This document shows positions 12,420 through 24,883 of a stretch of 64,000 nt of DNA, one piece after another; position 1 is the first letter of the stretch, and each line of letters begins with the position of its first letter. The DNA lies in assembly GCA_035235625.1 (NCBI GenBank), contig CP141142.1:19230995-19294994 (forward strand). The letters are read 5' to 3'. The DNA comes from Saururus chinensis. Its lineage: Eukaryota; Streptophyta; Magnoliopsida; Piperales; Saururaceae. The position numbers were made by a program, and so were the translations under genes. The notes under the pieces are model-generated. The model was not told where the DNA came from. It did no database searches and was given only the letters and a program-made list of their open reading frames with translations.

Positions 12420-14572
12420 TCTAAATGCTCTTACAACTAGGCTAAACATCTAAAATACTCTTTTCGAATTGTATCTCCCTATAAGTCTAGTAATATCACA
12501 TGATTTGATTGAAACTACTACATCCTTGGATTAATCCTTTATATTTGAATTCCATATGTAGGAAGTATGCGCTAGGATTCATCTTGGTCCCTATCAATCT
12601 GACCACATAGTACATTAAAGGCATAACCGAATTTTAAGTAGTTAACATTAAAAAAGATTAAACAACAAGTTAAGAAGTTGTGTTCCCAAGAACAAAAAAA
12701 AATTACTAGCCCTATTTTCATAAAATTAGACTTTATAATCAGCGTGTTCATGGTAATACGATATGTAAACATGTCATGTTTTTAGAAAGTGCAATTGTAT
12801 ATGCCTTTGTGGGCGATAACACGTCATCTTCAAAATTTATTTTTTCATAAACGCGACTCTATAAATATCATAAGTATGTTTTACCTACATGCCAATATTT
12901 CTTCTAGTGTATCAAAATATATCTTGCTATGCTTTTCGGTGTAATGTCTATTGAATCTTTAAATAACCCATAATATTTTCTCGCAATCCAAAGGTTCGAT
13001 GCTAAAGGATAGTCAATTGACTTCCTTGGAGTTACACATGAATGGTTGGACATTAACCTTGTCATAATCACATGATCTCCTATGTCTGAAGCCCTTATGT
13101 ACCTCTTGCAATACTTATTAGAGCACTTTGCAACCTATGTATTCTTGTTCTCATCCACAACCAAATATGTGAAATTCACCTTTATTGCAAGGTTGATCAA
13201 AATCCTGGTGAAATCTATGAAGCTTAGGAAATGTGCACCCAATTAGAGTAGGTTACTACGGTAGTCCTTTTCATGCAAACTACTAGTCAATACCTTGCCC
13301 TCACTAAGATATGGTTCCAATAGCTTGAGTTCATTGATTGTCTCCCACTCAGTCTCGGTCTCAACGTTAATAGTACTAGGTGCCTCGTTGTGTCCAAATT
13401 CTTTATGTTTAGATATACTGTCCATGTCAATTATGTCATTCTCATTTAATTGCTCATGACCCCTTGTATATGGTAATTTCCAAGGGTGTATTGGGGATCA
13501 TATTTATCAAATGAAGTCATTATTGCACCCATTGTGGATGTCATTTCTTCAAATCCAATATGAATGACTTCTATAATTGGTTTGTAGGCATTATAATGTT
13601 GTAGAATGTGTGACATAGATTTTTTGAGTTAGAACCTCCTGATTCTCCAAATCTACAATGAACTTTAACGTGTTAATCAATATACGATATAAAAACATCA
13701 TGTAATTGGTTACATGCTTACAAACTTTATTGTGTTATCGATGGGACAATATTCATACAAGTCGTGCTATTGTATCTATGCTAGTCAGAATTTGTGATAT
13801 ATCGCTTTTGTATTTCACATCATTAGTTATGCGATATTATAAATATTGTTTTTTTGCTAAACAAAATATTCTTTTTGCTGAACATGATACTATAAATATT
13901 GTGTGTTCGAGTATAAGATAAAGCATAATGCCGTGTATTCTAAATTTCATCATTACCTTACTATGTCACAAGTGCATTGTGTATCATTGACTCCTATTTA
14001 TAATGTTCCATTCAAGATGGCTTGACCTGATACTACTGTGATTTGTCTCTATTGATAGTCTGGTTTATTTCCACTGATGGTTATTTGTCACTGTTGTTGG
14101 GCTCTTTCATCCCCGCATACAATGATAGTACTTCTTTATTTGCCTTCTTATGAATAGAAAACACTGATTGAAGGTCTTCATTATTTTCTAATTCATACAT
14201 AATAGATGATTGTGAAGCTAAAATCAAATACTTCAAAATCATATTACAATCGATAGAATGTCTTTTTTTTACTTGAACCTGCAACTCGCAAAATTTCTCT
14301 GAGGGATCAATGTTCATCAACCGTGCCTTTCCACCTACATATATGTCATCATTATCCAACTCTCCATTGTAATTGATGCAAATAACAATCCTCTCCATTA
14401 TAATGGTTACATAATGATTAGTTCCGCCGAAATGAAGCCTTTTTAACCCAAAATGACTTTCATCATGGAAAAAAAAGTCTTTTACTATCTTCAGTGACTT
14501 GTTGGTGAGTTTTTTCCGGTCACTAGTGTATTCGGACTTGCTGCTAATAAGTCTTCTCCACCGAAACAACAC
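12420..14572 (-). pseudogene. Decayed Mutator-like (MULE) transposase region
   Basis: Two blocks on the - strand support a MULE. (1) 14,398-14,081: MERIVICINYNGE, then a GGKARL stretch, the PB1-like N-terminal part of many plant MULE transposases. (2) About 13,212-12,915: INLAIKVNFTYLVVDENKN, CSNKYCKRYIRASDIGD and RLMSNHSC, the MuDR-type DNA-binding domain with its C..C and H.C zinc ligands, followed by a conserved-looking IARYIL stretch. An in-frame stop lies in block 2 (after KNKNT in DENKNT, before VAKC), the linker between the blocks is riddled with stops, and the DDE catalytic domain is not recognisable. It is therefore a dead copy. I found no terminal inverted repeats, so the limits are only those of the coding traces; the left one is soft. 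Confidence 0.7.
14081..14398 (-). pseudogene. MULE transposase N-terminal (PB1-like) block
   Basis: This is the best-preserved MULE piece, about 105 codons from the methionine of MERIVICINY. An upstream ATG at 14,572 keeps the frame open, but the MERIV start matches the usual N-terminus of this family. The fold is a ubiquitin-like protein-interaction domain in known MULE proteins. The frame then ends (EPNNSDK) before the DNA-binding block. Confidence 0.6.
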
Positions 14573-14687
14573 TACAATATTTCAATGTTCAATTATGAAG
14601 TTCTATATGGGGATTGAGTTTATTTAAAAAAATAATAATTTTGTCCTAAAGTAGATAATATAATATTTTTACTTTAAAACTAGGGAG

Positions 14688-15748
14688 TAGGGCTGTAAAT
14701 GATCCAAGCTAGCTCGTAAGCAAATTCGGCTCAGTTAGGCTCGGCTCGAATTAAACTCAACTCAAATCAGGCTCAACTTGAACTCGATTCGAGCTCGAAT
14801 AAGTTCAAGCCGAGTTTGAGGCGACCCCTGCTTGACTCGGCTCGGCTCGAATGAAACTCGAACTCGATGCTACTCAACTCGACCTTGAGCTCGAACTCGA
14901 ATATAATTTTAAAATTATATATAAATAATGCATATATATGCATATTATATATAAACATAATTATTAATTTAAATACATAGTTATAACATACTCCCTCCAT
15001 TCTTAGATCTCTATTTGATTAGTTCATTTTGAAAAATTTAATTGAGTTATTAATCTAAGACGAATGGAATATATAAAATGACATATAATCACATATTTAT
15101 ATACTTATACTATGTATCGAATTGATATATGAGACCCGTTTATATAAGTCAAGGCTCACTCACGACTATGTGAGTATAGATGTCATACATCATCATATTG
15201 CGATATAAGAACACACATAACTTGGGAGGTAGATTAGTTTATGTCTTCTTGCGCATTTGGATCTCGATCTTGCCTGAATAATTTTTTATTTTTTACATCT
15301 TTTTTAGTGATTATATGTACATAAAGAGAGAAAAATAATAATGTTGCATTTTTTTAGCATATGTAACTAAAACTTATTTGTCATAGTTTTCTTCTTTCAG
15401 AGTGACTATAATCAAATATTCAAGATGTAGTTGTAATACTTGTTGAAGTATATTAATTAATATTTAATACTAAAAATATATTAGTATATGTGATACTTCA
15501 TATATTTTATATTTATATATGGATTATTTTTATTTTTTTAGTTTGAGCCCAGTTCGAGCCAAGGCTTATGATTCACTTATTCAAGTTCGAGCTCGAGCTC
15601 GAGCCAAGCTTTAGATTTCTAAATCGAGCCGAGCTTGAGCTAAAAAATTCTAGTTTATTCGAGCTTCGAGCTAAACTTCAGCAGTTCGAGCTCGAGCCGA
15701 AACAACCTAATACTCGGCTCAGCTCAGCTTAGCTCGTTAACACCCCTA
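14688..15748. mobile_element. Non-autonomous hAT-type transposon with perfect 8-bp target duplication
   Basis: CTAGGGAG occurs at 14,680-14,687 and again at 15,749-15,756, an exact 8-bp target duplication as made by hAT transposases. The element begins TAGGGCTGTAAATGATC and ends, read inward from the right, TAGGGGTGTTAACGAGC. Inside each end lies about 200 bp rich in GAGCTCGA / GGCTCGG words in inverted arrangement (14,710-14,900 and 15,540-15,735), which could fold into a long imperfect hairpin. The 0.6-kb AT-rich core (14,900-15,535) has no transposase, so it needed a helper. A short Stowaway-like remnant sits at 14,991-15,069. Confidence 0.88.
14991..15069. mobile_element. Short Stowaway-like MITE remnant inside the hAT element
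   Basis: It begins CTCCCTCCATTCTTAGAT and ends ATCTAAGACGAATGGAA, an imperfect inverted repeat of the CTCCCTCCRT kind used by Stowaway (Tc1/mariner) MITEs. It is flanked by TA at 14,989-14,990 and 15,070-15,071. At 79 bp it is shorter than usual and probably lost its middle. Confidence 0.6.
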
Positions 15749-15756
15749 CTAGGGAG

Positions 15757-16299
15757 TATAAAATATTGGCTTCTACATCCAGGTAATATAAAAAAAACTC
15801 TAATAAATAAGAAAATTATCCAAAGATATTTTATTGTCCATAGTCTAGAGGTAGCTTTGTTCAGCATGCACATCGACCGATGCTTAGTATAAAATTAATT
15901 AGGTTTGTCAAGTGGTTTTGTCTTGAGCCGTATTTATTAATCAAGTGTATTTTGCTTTTGCTAACTTGTTTTCTATTCATATGAAGGCCCTAGAATCAAG
16001 ACAGAGAGTTAAATATTCCTTTTTAGATTATTGAACTGGACTGGTTCCGTGGAGAGGTAACTTTATCGTGTGCCCCATCTGAAAGGTTGCACTTTATACG
16101 CGTTTATCCATATCTTATGAGATCAACATCGAGGCTCCTGAAACTGAAATTCTGGAAAACTACTAACCCATCATCCCCATCATATGCCTTCCCCAGTTCT
16201 GGCGAATTTGTTTCGTATAGGACATCAATTAGATCTGTCAGTAATATAATGTATAATGGTGTTATGTAATGTGATCCAAATTTGCATGTTGAAAAAAGT
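15757..16299. other. No gene seen
   Basis: AT-rich sequence between the hAT element and the LINE piece. A short stretch near 16,020-16,250 may belong to the LINE ORF1 region but has no motif I can defend. Confidence 0.4.
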
Positions 16300-17158
16300 A
16301 CACAATATAGTACTTTTGGTCATAATATCAATGCGTGTATTGTGGATCAGAAGTGGTCGGCCACTGATAATCTTATTCCTATAATCCCTACGCCTCAGGC
16401 CATTATTCTAATGTGAGTGGTTCTAATATTCCTATTAACCTTATTGGTGGTAATAACTCAGCTAGGTATAATGTTGATACCTCTTCTAGATTGGAAAGAT
16501 CTACTAATGCTGGGAATTCTGTGCAAGCTACCCTTCTGTCATGTCCTGTTTCATAGCCTGCCAATACATCTCTTGCGCACTACCGTCAGGTTTCCAGCGC
16601 TGCAGTCTGATAATTCTGTGATTTCCGTTGCTTAACTTAATTCCCCCATGTACAATGCAGTCAATTAGATTGTGGTGGATTTATTTGCTACAAAGGGCAA
16701 AAATGATTTTAAGCATTTGGATAATTTTGATGACGATTACAGTGAATTGATTAAAAAGGGTGCAGGATGCAAGAGAAAAACTTCCTTAGGTACATCCTTT
16801 TCTAAAACGTGATCCTACGAATGGTTTTCTAGTATTAGAAGAATCTAAGTCTCTTTTATATTTGAGCTCTAGACTAGTTAGAAGGGAATCTTATTGGAGG
16901 CAAACATGTAGAATAAAATGGCTTGTTGAGGGTGCTTGTTGCACCAAATTTTTTCATGTAGTCACTGCCAGAAATTGTGCCATGAATAGTATTGCAAATA
17001 TTACTAACACTGCACGGGACTCTTTCTAATCAAGAGGATGTTGGTAAAGCAACCGCTTCTTACTTTAACAAAAAATTTCTCCACAGAGCGATTGATAGGT
17101 GACAACCTCTTTCAATTGGGGGTTGTTGTGTATTGAGGATGCTAATAATATGGTCTAG
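16300..17158 (+). mobile_element. LINE (L1-type) fragment
   Basis: The core is 16,840-17,090, coding for SRLVRRESYWRQTCRIKWLV then EGACCTKFFHVVTARN and NSIANI. This matches the linker between endonuclease and reverse transcriptase in plant L1 ORF2 proteins (typical form: WRQ.SR..WL.EGD.NTKFFH). Upstream (16,390-16,640) is a Ser/Asn-rich stretch of the kind seen at the end of LINE ORF1. Most of the endonuclease is missing between them and the reverse transcriptase catalytic motifs are not reached, so this is an internal fragment with stops. No poly(A) tail or target duplication was seen. Confidence 0.6.
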
Positions 17159-17159
17159 C

Positions 17160-17391
17160 TAGTGGTGGCAACGGGGCTGGCCTAGGCCCGTTGCAGCCCA
17201 TCCTTGGTGCAGGTCATGCAGGGTCTGATTCACAGGGGTGGGAGGTGAGCCCGACCTGGACCGTAGACCCCTTTGAGGGGTTAAGGGCTGGCTCGCCAAG
17301 CCTACAGTAGAGAGGCTATGGACAGCGGGGCTGGGCTGCGGCATCAAGATGGCCATGGCTCCGCTGGGCGAGTTTGCGTTGCACACCACTA
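17160..17391. mobile_element. GC-rich hAT-like MITE
   Basis: A 232-bp GC-rich island in AT-rich DNA. Its ends form an imperfect inverted repeat: TAGTGGTGGCAACG on the left and, read inward from the right, TAGTGGTGTGCAACG. TAGTGGTGGCAAC-type ends are common in plant hAT MITEs. The 8 bases on each side do not match, so the target duplication is lost or the edges are off. An open frame on the - strand here is not a gene. Confidence 0.5.
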
Positions 17392-20300
17392 ACATACCAT
17401 CTTAACTTGAACCTAGCTAAAGAGAGGTGACAAAGATGCGATAAAGTGAAATACTAACCTAATACCGGGCTAGATCGAAGTACACATATACTCTATTTTG
17501 TGAAAAAATAATTAAAAGAAATGAATTAAAATCTCTTAGTCATTTACATACACACATGTCTCAAGGTAACATAATAAGTCTCAAACCTCAACAAAAACAA
17601 TAAAAATATTTAAGTAATCACATTAGGCTCTCCTATAATATGTAAAGTATTAAAGTTATATCACAAGGTTACATCAAAATCATCCATAAGTCCATCCCAT
17701 AATATAAGATCTATCTCCACTCCATATGTATCTAATCATCACCCTAATGCTCATGAAATAACCATACAACCCCAAAATAAAACAAGTCAAACATGGTGAA
17801 CTTAGCTCATTTGAAAACATAAAACTCACATTAACATCAAAATATATCCTAAAGAGCATAACATAGGACTAAGGCAAAATGAATAATAATAACATAATAG
17901 CACATCAAATCCTACACACAAACAACCTATGAAAATATCATCACATATCTATAAGAAAATTTTGTGCATCATGTGTCAAATATATTTCATAATCTACACA
18001 CACAATCTATGCATGTAAGCGACTTAATCCATACTTATCGTGCATGATATCACAATCTATATGCATCATACGTTATTAAGTATCACAATCTGTACACATC
18101 CTACATGATCAAGTGTCATAATTCATACACAACTTATGTAAACATAAGCATCATAATTTATACACAAACCCTGTGTAAATAAGCACAATGAATATCTCAA
18201 AGTAGAGATATCTGAGTAACCGAACATACTGATCATGCTCACCCTAGTATTCCTAAGAACTAAATACTTTAGTCTCCTCACCCTCGTAATACTAAAAAGA
18301 AAGACCTAAGTAGTTGACAAATCCTATAAGTTGGAAGTGTCCCTGCTTAGCTGGTGCACATAGAAAAACCAACATGGTGCTTGCTACAAAAGTCTCAATA
18401 GTTTTTTCATTATAATATTCTACTCTTCTCTTCCTAGGAGGAACTCTCTGTTTCAAAAAGGAAAAACGTGCCCTTTCTTATTAAAAACACTATCCATTGG
18501 AAGCTGATTCATTCAAAGTTTGATACGACTAATTCTGAAAAATACGACACACAATGGCTAATCCCAATTATACACAATTAATTATAGCTTAACAAATCAT
18601 TATCCTGATGTATATGCAATATGATACATACGTAAATAATGCGAGGCATATGCAAACATAAGTTGTCATACACTAATCAATACTATCATGCATCAGACAT
18701 GGTCCATACGTACCTAAGGAGATTATGTAAGCATAGTACACATAAACATAAATGATTATGTTCATAAATAAGCTAAAACACGTAGAACAATGTTTATACA
18801 TAATTAATGTAGCATGTGTTCTAGCAGTCATACTTTATCATGGTCATACTCTACTAGTGACATGTGATTGACATGAAGAAATGATCAAAATCTGGCTTAA
18901 AAATCAACTTATAATCATTTTTTGTATAGCCAATTGGTCACATCAAGGGGTGATTGATTGGGAACAAAGACTTTTGGATCGACCGGCCCATAAACCTACA
19001 AAAATAGTTCTTTTTCTTACACGAAACCAAATTGAATTCACCCCAAAATTCTATATAACTTCATGAAACTTCATATAATCATTCTCTAACTATTATACAT
19101 GATAGATTTGATATAACTCATGCATATTCACATAAAAACACCATTAAAACATCAATTCAAGAATATTCAAGTTCGCTCATCCATAAACTTTAAGAACATG
19201 AATGATTTCACCTATAAACATTGTGTTAATGAAAGTAAAACCTCATCAAACATAAACCCCCTACCTCAGATCAGATTGTGGACTCTTCAATCTCCTACCA
19301 AACTCAAGGAAACCCTACCCAACAAATTAGGTTACATTAGCCCTAGGAAAAAATTCTAACTTTTCTACCAAAAAGAGACTCAAACCAATAATAGAAGATA
19401 AATCTAGTTTAATGCCTGAGAATTTTTAACACATTTTCTTAAAATTTCACGAACAATTTTTGCAATATAACAACTGTAAACTAGGAAAATGATGAATATC
19501 AAACCTATGAAAGCAATTTTACAATTTTAAACATCACATCCATTTTCAGTATATATTTTTTTCTTTTCGATCAAACATCTACGGCCAAGCCACACATTCT
19601 CAGACACCACTGGAAAACAAAGGTATGAAATAAATTTCTATGATCATAAGCCTTAAATATAAATGTCTCCTAGGCATCCCTCTATACTTGTCCCATAAAT
19701 AGTCCATAGGCTAATCCAAATTACCTGTCCAGGAAGTATAAACAACTTTATTTTTATCTCACCTAATACATTAGATCATGGAAAAAATAATAAAGACTCG
19801 TAGTGGGTCAAGGGTATATCTGAGTCAATGGAAATCCATCCACCATGGTAACAAGCATCTATCTCTAGGAGCTCACAATCACAACAATGCTAAAACCTCC
19901 CGAATATTAGGGCTAAAAAGAAGAAAAATAAGTATTTTCATACTTAGTAAGAAAATACTCAATAGAGGATTTCTAAATAGTGAACTTTGTGAGTCTATAC
20001 ATAGATACATTCATGCAACTCAAACATGAAGCAGGTAGACATATAATAATCAAAACCTCACCATACAACAAAACCATGTACATACACATATAATCATGCC
20101 AAATATCCGTATATTTACACTTATAGTCTTACTTGTACCATCTTTACATTTACAGTATTACTCAAAGCATTCTCACAGTCTTACTCATACCATCTTACTC
20201 AAATTCTTAGTCTTACAATCTTGCTCAGAAACATATTCTTATAGTCTTGCTCATAAAATACTCTTACAATCTTATTTAGTATCTTACACTTACAATCTTC

Positions 20301-20400
20301 CTCAAAATCTTACAAACTTACTCATAAGCATACATGCTCATGTAGTCATATGCTCTTACCGTCAATGTTTTCCTTTGATTCCATTTCTTTCTACCTTTGG
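17392..20400. other. AT-rich LTR-like sequence, no gene
   Basis: Long AT-rich stretch with no coding motif. Its order of features resembles the A-type long LTRs: repetitive CACAATC/ATGCATC words near 18,000-18,180, a duplicated 'CTCACCCTAGTATTCCTAAG' / 'CTCACCCTCGTAATACTAA' pair near 18,240-18,295, and a GGATCGACC word near 18,976. It may be a diverged long LTR, perhaps the lost 5' LTR of H. I could not find clear ends. Confidence 0.35.
20096..20330. repeat. Degenerate TCTTACAATCTTACTCA tandem repeat
   Basis: Irregular units built on ATAGTCTTACTC / CAATCTTACTCA recur about ten times. They keep one + frame open (20,096-20,404), but the composition explains that frame; no protein family is recognisable. 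Confidence 0.6.
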
Positions 20401-22672
20401 GTAGAGTTGAGCCAAAGTGCTACAGCTTTCGAGAGATTCAGGTGGTTCGATTGCACATTTATTAGCTAAGGAGATCCATGGGTTACTAAAGAATGTGTTC
20501 GGTTTCTGAAAGGTTGGCTAGCACATTTAATGGTTGTTAAGAGAGACAGAAGCTGCTAGTTTTGAACTGAGATTATGAAGCACTGTGTTGTAGTTTTGCA
20601 GACTCCCAATGACCAAAGAGTGGTTATGGCCAATTACATTCTAACTAGTAAATATTTGTCAAACGTATCTTTCCTTATTGGTCAGCATATGACCTTGATG
20701 GAGTAAATTTTTGTGACCTTTGTTATCGAAAGGATTTCAAATCCCTTTTGCTGTAGGCAATGGAGTATGTAAGTAGTGGAGTATGATACTCTTTTCACCT
20801 CCTTCTAGAGATTCATAGTTAAGAACAGTTTAATGGATGAGTTCCAAACCTCTGAGATTATGAATGGCCTTTGAGGTAACTACTTCGACACTAGTGAGTG
20901 TGGTTGTTACCATTTAACATTTTGGAAGGAGGGTGTGAGTTCTGTGTGGATCTGATAATTGGTTGACTGCTTAGTAAGTAGTGGTAAACTATCATAATAA
21001 ACAAGTGATGTATGCGTGCCCTGAAGGTTTGAATGTGGTATCTAGGGTGTTTGAAAATGATCAGCCTTATGCTTTGGGTGAACCATTAAGGTCAGGTGAT
21101 GCACGATTAAAGGTTGTAGAGCTTTTTGGTGAGTTGTTTGAGAAGATGTCTCAAGGATTACCCTAGAAGAGCTAGACATTGTTTGGCATTTTTTTGTACA
21201 TGTTCCCTCATGACTTACTGGGATTTCTGCCTAAGAGAATGGTGGAGTTCGTTGAGTTAGCGCTTAATGTATTGTGTACCTCTAGGGCATCGTGCGGGAT
21301 GACCCACTAGAGTGGAACGAACTCAAGGATTAGTTGGCAAAACTTATGGTTGAGAGGATTGTTTGACCAAGAGTATAGTCAATGAAGAAGTAGGTTGCAT
21401 CCCTACGTTTATGCATCGGTGTTGTCTGTTTTATTGATCGACTTGTGAGAATAAGTTTATGCTCAAGTTTGATGGCCCTTGCTAGGAGGCCTTGTATGAA
21501 AGAATATTATGATTTACCGACATGTTGGGCTGAAGTTAGTGAGCTATAGATGCTCATATGTGAATTGTCTGGCATTGTGTGGGCAAGTTGAAGTTAGACA
21601 GGCATGGATTTTAGATAGTCCAAAGCTTATAGAAGAAGAGTTATGCTAATTGGAGGCAAAGTGATCTCTAGTTTGAGTTGCGAAGCACTTCAATAAGATC
21701 CTTTGAAGAACAAGGTAAGTTGTGGATGAAAAAGGTCATTCTTGAGCTGAACATTTTTTTGCAAATATCAGACTTTCTGAAAAAGAGACTTGAGCTATTT
21801 AGGCAGATATAATGAGAGAGATACCCTGAGGTATTTGTTGTTTCAGCTATATGTTAAAGTTGATCTTGAAATTTCAGGGACAAAATTTTTCAAAGGAGGG
21901 AAGAATGTAATGTCCCTGATTTTTCTATGATTTTCTGTGATTTTCCTGCTATTTTTTGATCATTTTTGGTGGGAAAATGTGACGTTTTGGCATATTTGTA
22001 TTTACATATTTACCTCAATATTTACACCTGTAGAGTCGGTGTGGGGCTTAGTCGCAGGCCGGAAGCCTCACAGTGTGCTTTTGGCACAATTTTTGGAGTT
22101 ATGACACATAAACAAGAGGTTAAAGCATGTTGGGGATGCAAAAGGAAAAATAAAAAAGGTATAAAGTGGATCACGGCTCAATCCTGAGCTTCAACCAAAA
22201 ACTTCCAGTGCATCCAGAACGTTTTCAGAGAAACACGAGTGAGATTCCGGTTGCTCTGTCATGCCTCCTCCATCATCTGATTTTGTCGGTTCTTGTCAAG
22301 ATCCACTTCGCCTTACCGCCACGAGTCCGTTGGTATTGGCTATGACTGCTGTCATGTCCTCCTTGCTCCTCCACGAGGTACCGGTCTTTTCTTCGATTGT
22401 TTTCTCACCTTCTAAATTTATTTTTTGGGCCATAGTAGGGCGATTTATTACTATTTGCAGCTGCCCTCAACTAGACTTTTCTTCGTCCAGACTCCAAGAA
22501 CCCATAAGCGCCAGCCAGGGCCATAGCCATGCTCTCCTTGCTCATCTGTGATCTACGAGTACTTCTCTTTGGTTTTTTTTCTTCTTCTCATTGTCAGGTA
22601 TCTGTCAAACGCCGGTGTGTTTCACTTCGTTGTCTGGCCACCAGACAGACTCCGGTCAGAGTCCATCCAGCC
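20400..22672 (+). mobile_element. H: 3' part of a Tekay-like gypsy element with 3' LTR
   Basis: Coding traces on the + strand: the start of the reverse transcriptase region near 21,190-21,330 (LLGFLPKR.VEF and ELKD) and the integrase C-terminal part near 21,590-21,700 (ILDSPKLIEE, then SYA..RQSDL.FE). They are followed by a polypurine tract (21,891-21,905) and an LTR start TGTAATGTCCCTGATTTTTC at 21,906. The 20,400-21,180 part is not assigned with confidence. The element is broken many times and lacks large parts. Its LTR runs to about 22,672, where similarity to the D family begins. Confidence 0.6.
21891..21905 (+). other. Polypurine tract of H
   Basis: CAAAGGAGGGAAGAA lies directly before the TGTAATGTCCC start of the LTR, the position and composition expected for the second-strand primer of an LTR element. 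Confidence 0.7.
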
Positions 22673-24883
22673 TACCATTGTTGTGGAGAAGGACTCAAAA
22701 GATTAGAAGAAGAGGAAGGAACAACCTATGTGTGTTAGGAAAGACAACTCTAAGGAACAACACAATTAGAAGCCTCAAGGAAACAACTTCGCCAAAAAAA
22801 ACAACAACAATGTGCAACCTAATTGCCAAAACAATAGTGCCAACATCACTTATTTTAAGTGTGGGAGAAGGGGCACTATAAGAATGAATGTCCTCTGAAC
22901 ACCCAAAGTGAGATCCTAAGGCACCAGCCAGCTCCTTAGAATATAGGACTTTGATAGCAAGGTTGTGAACAAAAAAACCTCGTCAACCATGGGAAGGTCT
23001 TTGTGATCTTTGCTCATGAGGTGGCTAATGCATCAGCGGGCATGTGAGGTATGTTTGAGATTACCTCCCACTATGCTAGAGTATTGTTTGACACCATTTC
23101 TTCACATATTTTTATTTCACAACTTTTTTCTCGAGAGCTTAATGTTCAGCTAGAGTTGTTGTTGACTCCTTTGTGTGTCTCTATCCCTTTGTCTTTTCTT
23201 CAAGCAAAGTAGTATCTTGAGAAGGTTCCCATGATGGTTATGGGGCATGAGTTAGTTGCTAATTTAATTATTTTTCCTATGATTGATTTTGATGTGATTT
23301 TAGGTATGGACATGTTGTTAGCTTTTCATGGACATGATGATTGCCGAGGGAAGAGAGTGTTTGCTTTGCTGGATATCAAACCTTTTACTTCTTAGTGCAT
23401 GAGATGGGTTAGTGAGAAGTTCTTAGTGTCTTCTTCTAAGGTAAGGAAATGGATCATTAGCAAGCACATGATTTTTCTTGATGAAGTGTGCAACACTACC
23501 TCCTATTGAATACATTCTTGTGGTGTCAAAGTATGCAGATGTTTTTTTGGATGACATGTCCGAATTAGCTTCGTAGAGGGAAATCATTCAATACTGATCT
23601 TCTTTGACATACTATTCCTATTTATAAAGCTCATTACTAGATGGCTCCATCCGAAAAAAAGAGTTTAAATCTCAGCTATAGGACTTGATGAACAAGGGAT
23701 ACATTAAGCCTAGTACATCTCCTTGGGGGCACTAGTTCTCTTGATCAAGAAGAATGATGGTTTCCTTCTTTGCATTAATTATCGGATGTTGAATCAAGTC
23801 ACAATAAAAAAATAAGTATTCTTTGCAACATATTGCTGATTTGTTTGATTAGTTGTAGCAAGATCAAGTGTTCGGGCTTGAGGTCAGGTTACCATCAACT
23901 TCATATTAGACCCAATGATGTGTCTAAGACTGCTTTTAGGTTAATTATAGGCACTAGGAGTTCTTGTTTATGCCTTTTGAGCTTACCAATGCACTATCAT
24001 CTTTTATGGGCTTGATAAATAGTATCTTCAGGCCTTATTTGGAATAGTTTATCATCATCTTTGTAGATGACATATTGATCTATTCAGCTAACATAGATGA
24101 TCATGTAAAGTACTTAAGGATTGTCTTGCAAACTTTGAGATTAGAAGCTCTATGCAAAGTTTAATAAGGATGAATTTTGGTTGTAGGAAGTGCAATTTAT
24201 AGGTCATGTCATATCCAAAGATGGTGTAGCGATGGACCCAACCAAGGTAGAAATAGTTTTGAAGTGGAAGTAACCTAAGATTGCTTCTGATGTTCAAAGT
24301 TTCCTAGGTCTTGGTGGATATTATCAGTGATTCATCGAAGCTTTCTCTCACATTGCGACTCCTATTACGAAGTTAACAAGGAAGAGTGAGAAGTTTGAAT
24401 TGTATCAAGCATGTGAGCAATGTTTTCAAGAGTTGAAAAGTAGCTAATATCAGCACCGGTTATGGCTTTACCTTCGGGTAGTGGAGGATTTGTTATCTAT
24501 AGTAATGCTTTTTAAAAAGGATAGGGTTGTGTGTTGATGCAACATGGAAAGTTGTAGCTTATGCTTCTTGTCAACTCATGGTGCATGAATAAAGCTATCT
24601 AACACATGACTTGGAGTTAGCAGTAGTGGTATTTACATTGAAGATTTGGAGACTTTACATTTATGGTGAGAAGTTTGAATTATTCATGTACCACAAGAGT
24701 TTAAAGTATCTCTTCACTCAAAGAAAATTGAACATGAGGCAAACAAAAATAGTTGGAATTACTTAAGGATTATGACCTCACTATTTCTTATCATCTAAGG
24801 AAAGTTAATGTGGCGGCGGATGCTTTGAGTAGGAAATCGACAACTTTAGTAGCTTGTGTACTTGCACAAGAGTGGATTTTTCT
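22673..24883 (+). mobile_element. D2: second, heavily decayed copy of the D-type gypsy element
   Basis: Nucleotide and protein similarity to D1 starts at ACCATTG (compare D1 near 340) and runs in the same order: gag tail with zinc knuckle near 22,850-22,895, protease near 23,270-23,350 (DFDVILGMD), reverse transcriptase about 23,640-24,320, RNase H about 24,330-24,860 (ending VAADALSRKS). Integrase and both LTRs are missing. It is more decayed than D1, with well over fifteen breaks. Unlike D1 it is uninterrupted between the gag N-terminal segment and the zinc knuckle, so it shows the state before A1 inserted. The right end is cut by copia LTR pieces. Confidence 0.75.

Noticed and set aside
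17152-17399. 8-bp target duplication around the GC-rich MITE
   Set aside because: GGTCTAGC and ACATACCA do not match.
22261-22881. Overlapping 69-96-residue + frames in a GC-richer stretch
   Set aside because: They fall in the H LTR and at the start of D2; no domain, and the frames overlap each other.
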